NCBI GenBank assembly: GCA_905221605.1
Contig: CAJNDS010002802.1
Location: 167,142 to 231,141, forward strand
Length of the DNA stretch: 64,000 bases
Origin: Symbiodinium natans
Taxonomy: Eukaryota; Sar; Dinophyceae; Suessiales; Symbiodiniaceae
Direction: 5' to 3'
The notes beneath the pieces were generated by a model, which had not been told where the DNA came from, did not search any database, and saw nothing but the letters and a program-made list of their open reading frames with translations. Positions 38,194 through 49,963 of the stretch are shown piece after piece. A program made the translations under genes and the position numbers. Numbering within the stretch: the stretch's first letter is position 1; the number at the start of each line of letters is the position of its first letter.

Positions 38194-38643
38194 TTACTCT
38201 GCACCCCTTCTTGTTAGTGGGGCTGCCCGAAAAAAGCAAATTTGTACGGCGCTGGCACGCAACTGTAAAGATAGACACGTGGGTGTGGGATCCCACGCAG
38301 GCCAGTGGCCGTGATGCGGTGCCCTAGCATGGGGCCAGGTCTTCCAGATTCCGCTCGGAAAAACCTGCTCATCGGGGGCCGAGGGATCTTGAAACCTCAG
38401 GATCGGGAGCTCCATTGAGGACTGTGTTCTGAGGTAGAAAACCTTATAAGTACTTATGGAGGTGGCCGCAATGCGCGCTCTGGCATGGAGAGAGACTGGC
38501 AGTGCAACGAAGCAGCGATTAGCTGCCTCTTGAGTCAAGACGGCCAGCTGCCGTTGTTCGCGCAGGAGAGGGTTGACGAGGAGCACACTTTGGTCGCCAA
38601 CGACTCTTTTTAGTTTGTTGGCGAGGTCGACGGAAAGAGCCAT
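38194..38643 (-). CDS. Candidate exon, unknown protein
   Basis: Open for 149 codons from an ATG at 38643. The first 70 residues look protein-like (M-A-L-S-V-D-L-A-N-K-L-K-R start, mixed helical and strand-like sequence). The later part is compositionally odd and may be intronic. No family recognised. It may belong to a minus-strand multi-exon gene extending to about 36 kb. Weak call. Confidence 0.25.
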   Translation of the reverse strand: MALSVDLANKLKRVVGDQSVLLVNPLLREQRQLAVLTQEAANRCFVALPVSLHARARIAATSISTYKVFYLRTQSSMELPILRFQDPSAPDEQVFPSGIWKTWPHARAPHHGHWPAWDPTPTCLSLQLRASAVQICFFRAAPLTRRGAE

Positions 38644-39450
38644 TGCGCCTCTAAACAGAGCAAGCTTTTGTTGTCAATGCTGCCGGGCGAGGCTTATTGT
38701 CTCGACTCTTGGAATGGATGGTGGTTTTGCTTTTGGCACTATGTTTCATTTTGCAGACTGCATTTTGCAGTTCTCCTTCCGCACTGCACGATCCCAAAGC
38801 TGACAGTCTGCTTCGACTTCCTCGTGTGCTAAGAAAAGGGAACGTTTCACCTCAGATTGGGCTTGGTGTTGCTTTTTGTTGCTTTCTGTTGCTTTGGTGT
38901 CCGTTCTTGGTTTTGCTCTGTTAAGTCGATAGTTTGTTTTACCTTGTCGCAATAGACCCACTGTGCTACTGATGTGGGAAGGCGTCCGCTTCAAAAAATT
39001 CTGTTGTGCATTGTGGGGCAGGCGGCCTCCCGCTGTGCGGTTCAAAGTTCAAAGGGCTGCTTTCGGGCTGTTCACACTTTGCCCAAAGTTTTTTGACTTT
39101 GAGGCGCCGTGTAGTCTGAAGAAGGGCATTGCAGTGCCCACTGCGACTGAAGCTGCTCTGCGATTGCGGCTTTTGCAATTTGCGCACTGACAAAGATGCA
39201 ACAAATGGTAGCTCTGTGTGCTCAGCTCGGACTGCGGGTCCATTTCAGTGCCGGCAAATGCTGTGATGGCTTACGGCGTGCGATTGCACTGCATATGTTC
39301 CATCCATGGAAACCTCTAGACTCTAGAGCTTTAATGCCACGCCTTTCTGGTCAGAGAAGTTTCTTTTCCTAGGCAGCTTAGGCTTCTTAAGTTGTGCTTG
39401 GCGGTGCTTGTTCCTTTTCCTTCTTAGGCGAGTGCTTCCCCCCTTCGCAG
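38644..39450. other. No recognised gene
   Basis: T-rich, with no supported ORF. A small AT-rich, CTTAGG-containing leader-like stretch precedes the copia remnant at 39.46 kb. Confidence 0.3.
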
Positions 39451-39463
39451 GGTATCTTCACTC

Positions 39464-41143
39464 ATGATGGCCAGCCGCGTGCGTTCCATGGGCGACGCCG
39501 AGAAAGCCCTTGACTACTTGGCGGACACGGACGCGGACCAGGTGACGAGATGCGCGGCTGCAATGCCGCGGGGGGCCAGGCAGAAGCTCTTGCGTTGCGT
39601 CCTGAGCTGGGAATCTGCGTGCAAGGATCGGGCGAGCCGTCCTCCACGCAGCCTTGGGGGCAAGGGGAGCAGAGATCTCCTCCACTCTGCCTTCTACATC
39701 TACTGATTCAGAAAACACAAGAGGTTTCAGATGTCGGAGAGTGTGCCGATGCCACTGACGCAGTTGGGCCTTTGACGCCGCTCGTTGTCCCTCCTGTCAT
39801 CCCTGCTTCGCAGAGCAACCCAGCAGGTCCTGATGAGGCTGCGATCCAGACTCTTCCGACAGCAGCAGCAAGCTGAGCAGTGACGATAAGCCAGAGCAGG
39901 AGGGAAAGCCTGATGCAACAGCAGGTGCCGCCGAGCCCAGTGAAAGCATGTCTGACTATGTTCCTTCACCTGTTGAGTCCGAGCCTCGTGGCGTGAAGCA
40001 CGGTTTGGATGAAGGTGATGGCGGGGCTGGCGGGGCATCCGCGACCGCGGCGTCCGCAGCAATGGCTCCTGATGATGAGCGACCCGCCAAGTTGCCCAGA
40101 GAAGAGCCTCACAAATCGTCTCGGATCAATGCAGTGCAAGCGGGGCCGCGCAACGATGAAGATGTGCGTCCGTGCCTTGAAGAAGCTGAGATTGATGACC
40201 TTGAATGGTATGATGAGACGCTTTACGATAGCCAACACAAGCAGATTGGCGGGCTGCGCAGAAACTTGCATCGTACTTACGTCGTGGTACTGAAGGCTAT
40301 GCCATCCATCTTGTTCCACAGCACGTGGGTGCATCTGTTTTGCATCGTGGCTATGGCAACGATGAGTGTCAAGGCCACTTGCTTGAAGCTTTCAGTGATG
40401 CTGACTGGAGCGGTAGTCAGTTCAGCCGCCGGTCAATGAGTGGAGCTGTGTTCTATCTTGATGGAGCGGCAATCTTCAGCACATGCAGGGGACAGAAGGT
40501 TGTCAGTTTGTCGTCTTGTGAATCAGAATGGTATGCTGCGGTATCTGCCAGTTGCGATTTGCTTTTCATCAAGCAATGCCTCGAAGCCATACTTCCCGAT
40601 CCAATCCAGGCCGTGGTGCGTTTGGACAACTCCGCAGCACGCCAATTGGCCCATCGTCAGGGCCCTTCCAATAGGACCCGTCACATCGATGCTAGGCTGT
40701 TTTGGGTGCAAGAACGTGTTCAATCAAAAGAGCTGTTGTACCGGCCCGTCTCAGGCTTGTGCAACCCATCCGACATATCCACCAAAGTTCTGTCGGAGAA
40801 GCGCTTGAAAGGACTGCTAGGTGCCCAGAACGTCGTTGACATGAGCAAGAGCATGGAATCTGTGGGCGAACATGAGTGGCATGAGATTCTTGATGAAGTT
40901 GCTACGAATGTGCACTTGAGGAAAGTGAGCAAGCAGTTCCGATCGAAATGTGTCAAGAGCAAGGCCTTCGTTCGCATTGCCGTGATGTCCCTGATGCTCG
41001 CAGGGTGTGATGCAGCGGAGGAAAGCAGTTCACCATGGATCGTGGTCACTGATCATTCGAACATGTGGAAATGGTACATGCTCGTGGCATTTTGCCTGGG
41101 AATGATTGCAGTGTGTTTCCAAACTACGAGCCTTGAGCTGTGA
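39464..41143 (+). pseudogene. Internally deleted Ty1/copia element, RNase H retained
   Basis: 39700-40240 is an acidic, Pro/Ser-rich frame (ending D-D-L-E-W-Y-D-E) like the linker between integrase and RT. Near 40250 the sequence jumps to G-T-E-G-Y, the start of the copia RNase H region, so RT is deleted. RNase H (40325 onward): F-S-D-A-D-W-S-G, S-C-E-S-E-W-Y-A, R-L-D-N-S-A and R-H-I-D-A, all four acidic positions kept. It is followed by S-D-I-S-T-K, the equivalent of ADxFTK. The frame continues to a hydrophobic helix near its end (41065-41125). The 39464-39706 ORF may be a gag start, unproven. Confidence 0.7.
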
Positions 41144-41260
41144 TATCGAAATGAAGCAAAGAACAAGTATCAGAAGGCCGAGATCGATTGGCCCTGGTTT
41201 TCAGCCATGGATGGTTTGAGCGCAAGGATGTGGTAGACGTTCAGTGCTCTGTGCATTTTC

Positions 41261-41644
41261 TTGGCTGGGACATGTGCGTGTATAGTGCGCCATGCAATGC
41301 ATCGTGGCGATGATCGTGTTTCAAGGCTAGCTGAGCGTGATTTCAAAGAACGCCTTATGCTTGAGCAGTACAGTTTGAAGGAAGCAGTGCATCATAAGGA
41401 GAAGCTGCTTGAATCCTACTATGCGCGAGAGCAAGATTTGGTCCGCCGTTTGAAGGAGGCTGAGGCCAAGCTTGAGCATCTCACAGCGCAGCTGATGGAC
41501 AGGCCGGCTGTGCGTGTGGTGCCTACGACAGTTTGCACAACGATCTCTGGAAAGTGTTTTCACCACGAGATGTGTCCACAGGTGCGTGGCCATACTGTGA
41601 AGCATTATGGGCCATGCAGTGTTTGCAGTGAGCGATTCACGTGA
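41261..41644 (+). CDS. copia 3' accessory ORF: coiled coil plus FH-CP / CxxC motif
   Basis: 127 residues; the start is a non-ATG codon and the true start may be the ATG near 41291. A heptad-rich coiled coil (about residues 25-85) is followed by G-K-C-F-H-x3-C-P-x-V-R and P-C-x-V-C, the same kind of end as 32395-32748 with a clearer C-x2-C. It follows the RNase H ORF and its membrane helix. Presumed element-encoded; function unknown. Confidence 0.45.
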   Translation: MAGTCACIVRHAMHRGDDRVSRLAERDFKERLMLEQYSLKEAVHHKEKLLESYYAREQDLVRRLKEAEAKLEHLTAQLMDRPAVRVVPTTVCTTISGKCFHHEMCPQVRGHTVKHYGPCSVCSERFT

Positions 41645-42834
41645 TGTGAACAGATGAGTGAGGCCTCTTACGTGCTACCAAGTTTTACGGTGCACAAGGC
41701 CATGTGAGTAGCTGAGACTTGTATAGCATGTAGCTACCGTAGACTGCTGTCATGTAGTGTCCGAACATGTTGAAACGAGTACGCCATTGCTGAGCCAAAG
41801 GCTACTCGGGCGGGGTGTTCAACTGTGTCACATGTAGCATGCCCCGTTTTCACATGACAGTTTTTGGTCTCGTTTTCACGTAGTTTGAGCAACGACTCTT
41901 TGCATTCATGAGGCTCAGATTTGGAGTGGAAAAGTGAGTTTTCTGTTCAGTCTTTCAGGGCGCATTGTCGCCGCCAGTTTCCAGCTGGGGAGGACTTGCA
42001 GATCTTTTCTGTTCGTGTGCGTACAGATCTGCCGGCAGTGACAAAAAAGGGAAAGCGCGTCTGGCGCGTCTTCTTCAATACATGTTACATACCTGAACGG
42101 TATATGTGCTTGTGCGTGTCTGTTTAGGTGTATTGTAACTGCATGATACCTTGTAGCGTGCAGGCTCACAGCGATCGCTCCCAGGAGCTGTGTGCGAGAC
42201 AAGTTTTGTGCTCGCCCACCCTCCCTATGTGGTTGCGATTGGGCATTAGGCTTCATTTCCTCTGTGGAGACTGATAAGTTTCTTTGTTTGGCATTCCCCC
42301 CTTGCAGATCTTTTCTGTTCGTCTGCGTACAGATCTGCATTTCTCCGGCAGTGACAAAAAAGGGAAAGCACGTCTGGCGCGTCTTAATGCATTTTGGCTG
42401 AAATGCTGCTTCAATACATACCTGAACGGACACGATCGCCGTCTAGCCATGCCTCTTAGTGCCTGAATAGCCCGCGCCCCTATTGCTTATGCCGATGCCA
42501 ATGCTGCCTGCCTATAGAGATGTCATGCCTCAGTTTTTTTCAGGAACCATCATTTACTTCCCAGCTTGTTAGGAGGAGGAAAACATCCACGAATTGGTGT
42601 CCATGATGTGTGGTGACATGTGTGATTGGCCTTGTGATCGTCGAAGTTCACAAAGGCGGAAACGTGCAGTGTGCAGCCATGGACAATCATGGGAGTGTAG
42701 GTAAGTTGATGTTATAGTCAGAGCTGTTGCCTCGTACAAAAGATTTTGGTTTATATTTATATTTTACAATAGTGATTGTTCAGATAGGAACTGAAAAAAG
42801 ATAATTTCTAATTATTTGGGAGATCTAAGGACCG
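41645..42834 (+). other. Non-coding, with a duplicated block
   Basis: Blocks at about 41996-42102 and 42303-42431 share TTGCAGATCTTTTCTGTTCG, ACAGATCTGC, CAGTGACAAAAAAGGGAAAG and ACATACCTGAACGG, with a 20-30 bp insertion in the second. No ORF supported. Possibly LTR-derived. Confidence 0.6.
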
Positions 42835-43160
42835 CTATTGGACGGCGGGCTGCTTCGGCCGCTCTGAGCACTCGTTCACTCACTCGTACGTTTCGTCCGC
42901 TCGTGCGCCCCCACGTCCACTCGTACGTTTCCACCCGCCCACTCGTACACCCCCACACTCGTATGGTCGTATGGCCGATGAGTCCACTCGTGTCGTCCAC
43001 AAATTGTCGCTATCCTGCGTTCCCACTCGTTCACGCCGTCTACTCGTTTCTGCCCGCCCACTCGTGCACCTCCACTCGGCCACCGCCCATCTACTCACGG
43101 ACCCCCGCCCGTGCGTGTTTTTCTGTGCAGTTGTTGACAGGCCCCTGGATGTAGATAACC
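42835..43160 (+). repeat. Degenerate CACTCGT-rich tandem region
   Basis: CACTCGT/ccACTCGTaC recurs about a dozen times at irregular 15-30 bp spacing in a C-rich stretch between two AT-rich stretches. Confidence 0.7.
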
Positions 43161-44110
43161 TATAGTATTTTTTTTGGGTTTAGAAGTATTCGTGGAATTT
43201 AAAAAGGTCATAACTCAGCATAAATATAAAGAAAGCCCTTGTCGAAACATTCAATGATTGAATTATTGAACTCCTTTTGTTGCAGCCCTCAGTAATATTA
43301 AGTGTATTTATTTATGTAAAATGATGAAATTATTGAATTCTTTTCATGCACTTTACTCATTTAGCAATTGAAAAGATCTCCCTTTCCGAAATACGAAATC
43401 ATTAGATTACTAAATTCTTTCTTCCGCAGCCTTCAGGCCCACATCTGGAAACAATTTCATATTAAGTTCATTAGCATATTTTACGATGTTCAATGTTTGG
43501 ATTCCTTTCGTGGAATTTATTACTTTATTCTTACAAATATATTCATTGCATAAAGAAATCCCATTTAAAAGTTTTGAGTTATTAAATGATTAAATTCCAC
43601 GAAAAGGAATTCAGTAGTTAAAAATATCAAAAATTTCATAAATTTCATCCGAAATTGATTCCAGATCTGGGCCTGAAGTCTGCGGCAGAATGAATTCAAT
43701 GATTTATTTATTGAATACTTCAATATTTCGATGGGCTTTCTTTCAATTCTTAAGTTATTCAGTTTCATGAAAGAAACTTAATATGTGAATAACAAAGATA
43801 TTAAGACATGTAGTAAATATATGTATTATTTCATCTTTCTTGATCTTGGCCTGAGGGCTGCAGCAGAAGGAATGTCACAATTTCAGAATTTTTTTATTTC
43901 GACAAGGACGTTCTTTTAATGTCTAATTTCGCTTAATTCCATGATGTTTTTACAATTTTTCATTTAAAATACTTTATAAAATACTTTAATTGATTTAGTA
44001 GTCAATTGTTTTCAGATCTGTGCCTGAGGGCTGCAGAAAGAATTTAATAATTCAGGAATTTAATATTTCGGCAAGGCCATTCTTGCAAATAGTAAATCAT
44101 TAAGTCTCAC
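43161..44110. repeat. AT-rich island with a large imperfect inverted repeat
   Basis: About 950 bp, strongly AT-rich. GCAGCC(C/T)TCAGG-type motifs at 43281 and 43425 face GCCTGA(G/A)G(G/T)CTGC motifs at 43670, 43850 and 44022. Arms TTCCTTTCGTGGAATTTA (43502) and TAAATTCCACGAAAAGGAAT (43594) place the centre near 43557. The ORF-like stretches on the two arms encode similar peptides only because of the inversion. Confidence 0.7.
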
Positions 44111-45301
44111 GCCTGTTTTCATTCAATGCTACGGCATCGCGTGTAAGTATTTTTCAATTTGCAGATTCCGCCAAATGGATGGGGGGTGGGGTGGTATTCA
44201 CATTCCTGCCAATGCTTCCTGGTCGTTGCGTTTTTTGCGGCTTCAACGGAGAGCCATGAAGGTTCAGGGTTTCGGCTTTAAGGTGCACCGAAGCAGGCTA
44301 TGGTGCACGAAGTTCAACCCACCGTCCTTACGCCCTAAAACCTAAACCCCACACCCTATTCGTGATTTTTTTGTGTCCACACGTTGCTGGTAAGGCTCCT
44401 TTTCTTTGCTGTCGTCGTTGCCCGTGGGGTTCAGGGAGGACAGCATGGATGGTTGCTACCCTGTTCTCGCGCTCACCACCTGTTTAACTTTGCTGGACGG
44501 CGCTTGCCAGCAACACTGGCGCATGTGCAGACATTCGCCGTAGAAACGATGTAGGATGTTGGGTGCCGAACCCTAAGCCGTAAAATCACAGGGAACCACT
44601 TCCAAACCCTACTTTCCGCGTCGCGAGTAGTTTTGCAAAAGTTGATCTTTCGGGGTGCTGTCAACATGACGCAACACCCCAATGTCAGGCGGTTTCTGTT
44701 TGCAAACCCGACCAGGTGCCCCCCCAGCGCGTTAGACGAGTAGTAGTAGGACGGCCCCCCCCCCCCGCCAACTGGCCCAACAACAGCATGCCCCGTGGCT
44801 GGCAATTTTGCAATTTTATTGGGCGGTTTTGCGATTTTGGATACCTTCCTGCAAGGGGTAGCTCAGGCTGGAATGATTTGGGGGTTTTTCTCACAAGCGA
44901 TGTAGTAAGGACTCCGCCTGTCCGGCTAAGATTCCAAGCTCCAACTTCTTATGCTGCAGGCCTCAAGCACAAATGATGTTCTCAGCAGCAGATTGCGCGG
45001 TTCTTGAACCTTGAAACCCTAAGCACTACTCCACCTGTTCATTTTCCCAGGCTTCCGAAAAAAATCAGTCAATATGGGAGGTTTTATGGCACAGGTTTGC
45101 TCTTGCTCCATTTGGGCCTACTTAGAAGTAATGCTGGACAGGGTTTCCGAGTCAAGAAGTTCTTAAAAAGGGGGGGGGTTATTAATTATTCACGTGTAGA
45201 CAGATAGTCATGTCCCTGGAGCTGTTGAATTCGGATACAAAGCCGCTCAAACGACTCGGTGCAGCGGTCATGGTATGAGAAACTTTCTGATGGAGGTGAT
45301 C
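44111..45301. other. No recognised gene
   Basis: Includes a short CCCTAAA-like patch (about 44330), a C14 run near 44757 and a G9 run near 45168. No ORF supported. Confidence 0.3.
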
Positions 45302-45848
45302 CTATCTGGCAACGCCGCTTTTGGCGTGTGGCTCGCGCGTGCCTTTTTGGTTGTCTGACGGGCGAGCATCGGGCAGTGAGTCTTTCTTGAAGTCACAGTG
45401 GTTTTCCAAAAAAAACTCATTGCGTTGTTTCATGAGACCGTGCGCTGCGTTCGGAAGACAATACATCTCCAGGTCGCTCCCAACTTTGAATCCACGTAGC
45501 TGCAATTATTTGTGAATGTATTGGGCATGGAAAATTCGATCCGTTCCTGAAAAGACAGCAAGACGTGCTTGCGGTTACAGACATGGTGCTCATGTCAAAC
45601 ACGATGAGAATGTGTGTGCAATTTGATGTTTTGAATTGTTCGAAGGTGACTCCCTTTCGAGGCCAGGAGCTTTCAGCACGGTCCAAGTTGCCAAACTCAG
45701 GAAGATTACTGCCCATAAACGGCACCTCGATGGCTTGATGGCAGCTAGTTCGTGAAACCAACACCCGATAATCTTTGAATTCGTGTACAACAGGGCACCC
45801 AGAGCTATCGAGCATGTCCAAAATCGGATCCTTTGATGTTTTCACCAT
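45302..45848 (-). CDS. Candidate two-exon gene, unknown protein
   Basis: Exon 1 from ATG 45848 to about 45579, intron 45578-45500 (79 bp, GTAACC...TTGCAG, phase 0), exon 2 from 45499 to a stop near 45302. The spliced frame reads through the junction (…F-D-M-S-T-M-S | L-R-G-F-K-V-G…) and the intron translation is unlike the exons. Protein about 155 residues, mixed composition, no signal peptide, no family recognised. An upstream exon beyond 45848 is possible. The small, clean intron is the main support. Confidence 0.4.
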
Positions 45849-46109
45849 AACGTCTCGAAGTGTCGAGGCTACGGGATGATGCTATGAAATCGGACGTGGC
45901 GATGGAATCGTCACTCCAGTCTTCTGGCTTTCCCCTCGTTTGGCAGCCACGCCGTTGAGCTAACATTTTTCGATATGGACAGATCTGCGACCGGCGAGCG
46001 GACCTCTTTTGCAAGATGCGAGCACTGGCAAAGCCGCAGCCCACTGGAGCATACTGGAGCTTTCATTTAAGTACTGCCAATTGTTCAGGCAAGAAGATTA
46101 GCTGGAAAA

Positions 46110-47400
46110 ATCTAACCAAGCACTTCAAGTCCTTCCGATGCCGCCTCGTCGTCCGACGGCCACTGGAGTTTCAAAGCGTCCTCGCCCGACAACTGGTTGC
46201 CTCCCCCAGTAAATGGCTGCAGTGCCAGCATGCCGATGCTAGTAGTGCACGCTTCAACAAAACATGTCACTGATGGCCCACGTTGACCAACGAGCGTCCC
46301 AGATGGGGCCGGACCGGGCGATGCATATTGGTTGGCGACGGTGGGTGTTTGGGTTGGCGCCGCGGCTTTGGGCGCTGCCAGCAGTAGGTCGCCCAGCAAT
46401 GTTTCCAGCAACCCTGCCAGCGGCAGCCCTGCTGCCTCCGCTGCTGTAGCTAGCTCGTTTGCGCCTTCCAGCGTCACGCAGCGCAAAAGCTCTGAGGCGG
46501 CCCCTGCGCGAGCGCGCCCCGTCGCTGCAGGAGACGCAGGTGACGGCCACGTGCAGGTCGCGAGTCGCTCAACGCCCTAGCTGGCCAAAGCCCCGAAGAG
46601 CAGGCAACCCTGGCGTGAAGTAAGCCGGCGCTCCACCCCCGCAGGTCAAGAGGGCGTGCACCACACTCTGGCGGCAACTCGGCGGGAGTGACGAGGCCAA
46701 AGTCATGGCCGAGGAGATCCGAGGAGGCTGCCGACCAGCCATGCCAGCAAGCCCAGCCTGCCCAAAAACAACCATCCTTCCAAGTTGGAGTTTCGCTACC
46801 GCTGTCGCAGGGAGGCCCACATGCCAGCCGCTGCAACTTGTGTCATGCCGACACATGCGGATGTTACCATTCCCAGTGACCTCGAGCATGCCCTACCACC
46901 GCCGGACCAGGCCGACGAGGCGCTTGCCCTGACGGCGGGCGGCAGGACGCGCACATGTGGAGGAGCAACGACGTGCACTGGAGGTCCGGCAGCTGCGGCA
47001 GGTGGTCGAGCAGTTGCCGTTCCGTGCACATGCGTTCGTTTGCCCATGAGCGGATGAAATCTGGATGGCCAATGGGCGAGCCCAGAACGACCACGCCTCG
47101 TTCGGTAGTGGGGTTATAAGGCCCGCAAGACATCGTCGCCGAGTTCGGCAATGCCCGGCGGCGGCGGTCCTGGAACGGAGGCCATGGCGCGGGTCTTGCC
47201 GAGATTGGACGCTATGCCGCAGTGCGTCGCTACCTCCTCAACGGTCGTGTCGAGCGCTGTGCGGGCACGGCCTGGGTTGGTCACGACGTACGAGTCATCC
47301 AAGAAGGCAACGAGGTTGTCGTGAGCGTGCAGGGCCTCGTCCGCATGGGCGAGCGCATCGTGCTGTCTAACTCGCAATTGTGGAGCACAGCCTGCCACTC
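46110..47400 (-). pseudogene. LINE-lineage RT remnant, frame-disrupted
   Basis: Around 47330-47180 (minus) the frame reads L-V-A-F-L-D-D-S-Y-V-V then C-G-I-x-x-N-L-G-K-T-R, the RT catalytic box and following strand of a different dinoflagellate RT lineage (F-L-D-D). In the next frame, 47110-46930 continues with V-V-L-G-S-P-I-G-H-P-D-F and L-P-D-L-Q-C, the conserved segment after the palm. The register changes several times toward 46110. Not functional. Confidence 0.65.
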
Positions 47401-48005
47401 TGCCGTTGTGAAAAGAGGATTTGATGAGGCGGTCGAGTCATGACAGGACGAACGGCGTGCACGAATGCCGCATGACGTGACAGGGCCACCGCCCGCAGCA
47501 CCCAGCTCGCCTCTTTTCCGTGTCGGCTGCGCGCGCCGGCGCCCGGAGACGGCCCGTCACTCGAGGAAGCGAAGCTACGGGGAACCTCCCAGCTGGCCCC
47601 CCAACGAAACCATACCCCTTCCGCGACCACGGCGTTTGATCTGAGGCAATTCAAGCACTATGCAACAAAATAACCTGGGGCTCAACCCGCATCCGGCCGA
47701 ACAGTCTTCTTCTTGTTGCCTGAAAAAAAAATCATATGTCGGCATGCATTGGATGCGTTTTGCGCAGGCACGCGGTTCAAGATTCATGGCTGTGTTTTCG
47801 ACATGGTGACGTTGGCTTGTTTCTCCGACAGGCTCATGTTCCGTTGGACTGTCGGAGCCTCTTGGCATCTGTTGGCGGTCGCTAAATTGAGATGCTTGTT
47901 GTGGTTGGACGGGGTTCCAACATGTAGAGTCAGCTGAGTGAGGTAAATGTTGCTACACAAATGGACCTTCTTCTTCTCTTTCCCTTTCCCCTTCCCTTTC
48001 CCTTG

Positions 48006-49280
48006 TTTTTCTCCTCCTCTCCTCCCTCTCCTCCCTCTCCTCCCTCTCCTCCCTCTCCTCCCTCTCCTCCCTCTCCTCCCTCTCCTCCCTCTCCTCCCTC
48101 CCCTCCCTCCCCTCCCTCCCCTCCCTCCCTCCCGCCCCTCCTCCCCTCCCCCCCCTCCCTCCCCTCCCTCCCCTCCCCCTCCCCTCCCCTCCCTCCCTCC
48201 CCTCCCTCCCCTCCCTCCCCTCCCTCCCCTCCCTCCCTCCCTCCCCTCCCTCCCCTCCCTCCCCTCCCCCCTCCCCTCCCTCCCCTCCCTCCCCCTCCCT
48301 CCCTCCCTCCCTCCTCCCTCCCCTCCCTCCCTCCCTCCCCTCCCTCCCCCTCCTCCCTCCCTCCCTCCCGCCCCTCCCTCCCCTCCTCCCCTCCCTCCCC
48401 TCCCTCCCCTCCCGCCCCTCCCTCTCCCTCCCTCCCTCCCCTCCCTCCCTCCCTCCCCGCCCTCCCCCCTCCCTCCCTCCCTCCCCTCTCCCTCCCCTCC
48501 CTCCCCTCCCTCCCCCCTCCCCTCCCTCCCCCTCCTCCCCTCCTCCCCTCCCTCCCCTCCCTCCCCTCCCTCCCCCCTCCCCTCCTCCCTCCCTCCCCTC
48601 CCTCCCCCCTCCCCTCCCCTCCCCTCCCTCCCCTCTCCCTCCCCTCCCTCCCCTCCCCCCCTCCCTCCCCGCCCTCCCCTCCCTCCCCTCCCCTCCCCCT
48701 CCCTCCCCTCCCTCCCCTCCCTCCCCTCCCTCCCCCTCCCCTCCCCTCCCTCCCCTCCCTCCCCTCCCCCCTCCCTCCCCTCCCTCCCCCCCCCGCCCCT
48801 CCCTCCCCTCCCTCCCCTCCCTCCCTCCCTCCCCCCCTCCCTCCCCTCCCTCTCCTCCCTCTCCTCCCTCTCCTCCCTCTCCTCCCTCTCCTCCCTCTCC
48901 TCCCTCTCCTCCCTCTCCTCCCTCTCCTCCCTCTCCTCCCTCTCCTCCCTCTCCTCCCTCTCCTCCCTCTCCTCCCTCTCCTCCCTCTCCTCCCTCCCCT
49001 CCCTCTCCTCCCTCTCCTCCCTCTCCTCCCTCTCCTCCCTCTCCTCCCTCTCCTCCCTCTCCTCCCTCTCCTCCCTCTCCTCCCTCTCCTCCCTCTCCTC
49101 CCTCTCCTCCCTCTCCTCCCTCTCCTCCCTCTCCTCCCTCTCCTCCCTCTCCTCCCCCTCCTCCCTCTCCTCCCTCTCCTCCCTCTCCTCCCTCTCCTCC
49201 CTCTCCTCCCTCTCCTCCCTCTCCTCCCTCTCCTCCCTCTCCTCCCTCTCCTCCCTCTCTCCCTCTCTCCCTCTCTCACT
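48006..49280 (+). repeat. 1.27-kb polypyrimidine tract, (CTCCCT)n and degenerate CCCTCC
   Basis: Perfect or nearly perfect CTCCCT hexamers at 48022-48098 and 48847-49260 flank a degenerate CCCTCCCT core. I see no A and only about six G, all in CCCGCCC contexts. Long ORFs on both strands (Ser-Leu, Pro-rich, Arg-Glu/Gly) are artefacts of the repeat. Confidence 0.95.
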
Positions 49281-49963
49281 CTCCATGTTCGCCTCTCTCA
49301 TTGCTTGGGTCTACGTTGGCATGACTTACCAAGATGAATTTCATAGGCAAGTACCTCTACAAATACATATCCCGCATATGCATTGTGTTGCATACCGTCA
49401 TCCCATACACCGCCAAAACATCAAAAAATGCAGGTCGCAACTGTGTGGTTGGCGGAAATTGTCCCGTGCTATGCAAGCTTATTGACGGTGATCTCTGGGC
49501 TGCTTGCTTTTGAAAGAGTCGACAGGTAGAGTGTTGAGGGAGGAATGGTTTCAAGGCGTGGGTGGGGTTCAGGCAGTCGCGGACGTCCGCAGCTTTATCA
49601 AGTTCACTAGCATGTGGTCTTGGTTTTCTGACGGGATTTTGGGAGAAGGGAAGGATGTATGTAAGGGGAGCGGTTGGACTCAGCTGTTTGGCGGCCAAAT
49701 ATTGCCAGTAATATCATTGTAATTGCTAGGAGTTTGAAAAATACTGGACAAGACATGCGGAATGCGCTGCAATCTGCAATTTATAGAATAGAAACGCAGC
49801 AATTTGCACAGTTTTTGCACCGCCAATGCAGCTCTACATCCTGTAATTCATAATGCGAGCAACCCATTGACAGCAATATTTGAAGTTGGCGCGAGATACA
49901 CTATACATAGTGTGATTGGCTGTTATTGAGCACCATTTCTGAAAGTTCCCAGGAGTTGAACAT
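49281..49963 (+). other. No recognised gene
   Basis: Ordinary composition, AT-richer toward 49900. Nothing supported. Confidence 0.4.

Noticed and set aside
43368-43768. Two similar small ORFs on opposite strands
   Set aside because: Their similarity comes from the inverted repeat; AT-rich, no family.
48006-49280. CRISPR-like array
   Set aside because: No spacers of constant length; eukaryotic simple repeat.
47784-49485. Long ORFs on both strands (up to about 510 codons)
   Set aside because: They are translations of the CTCCCT tract in every frame; composition is purely repeat-driven.
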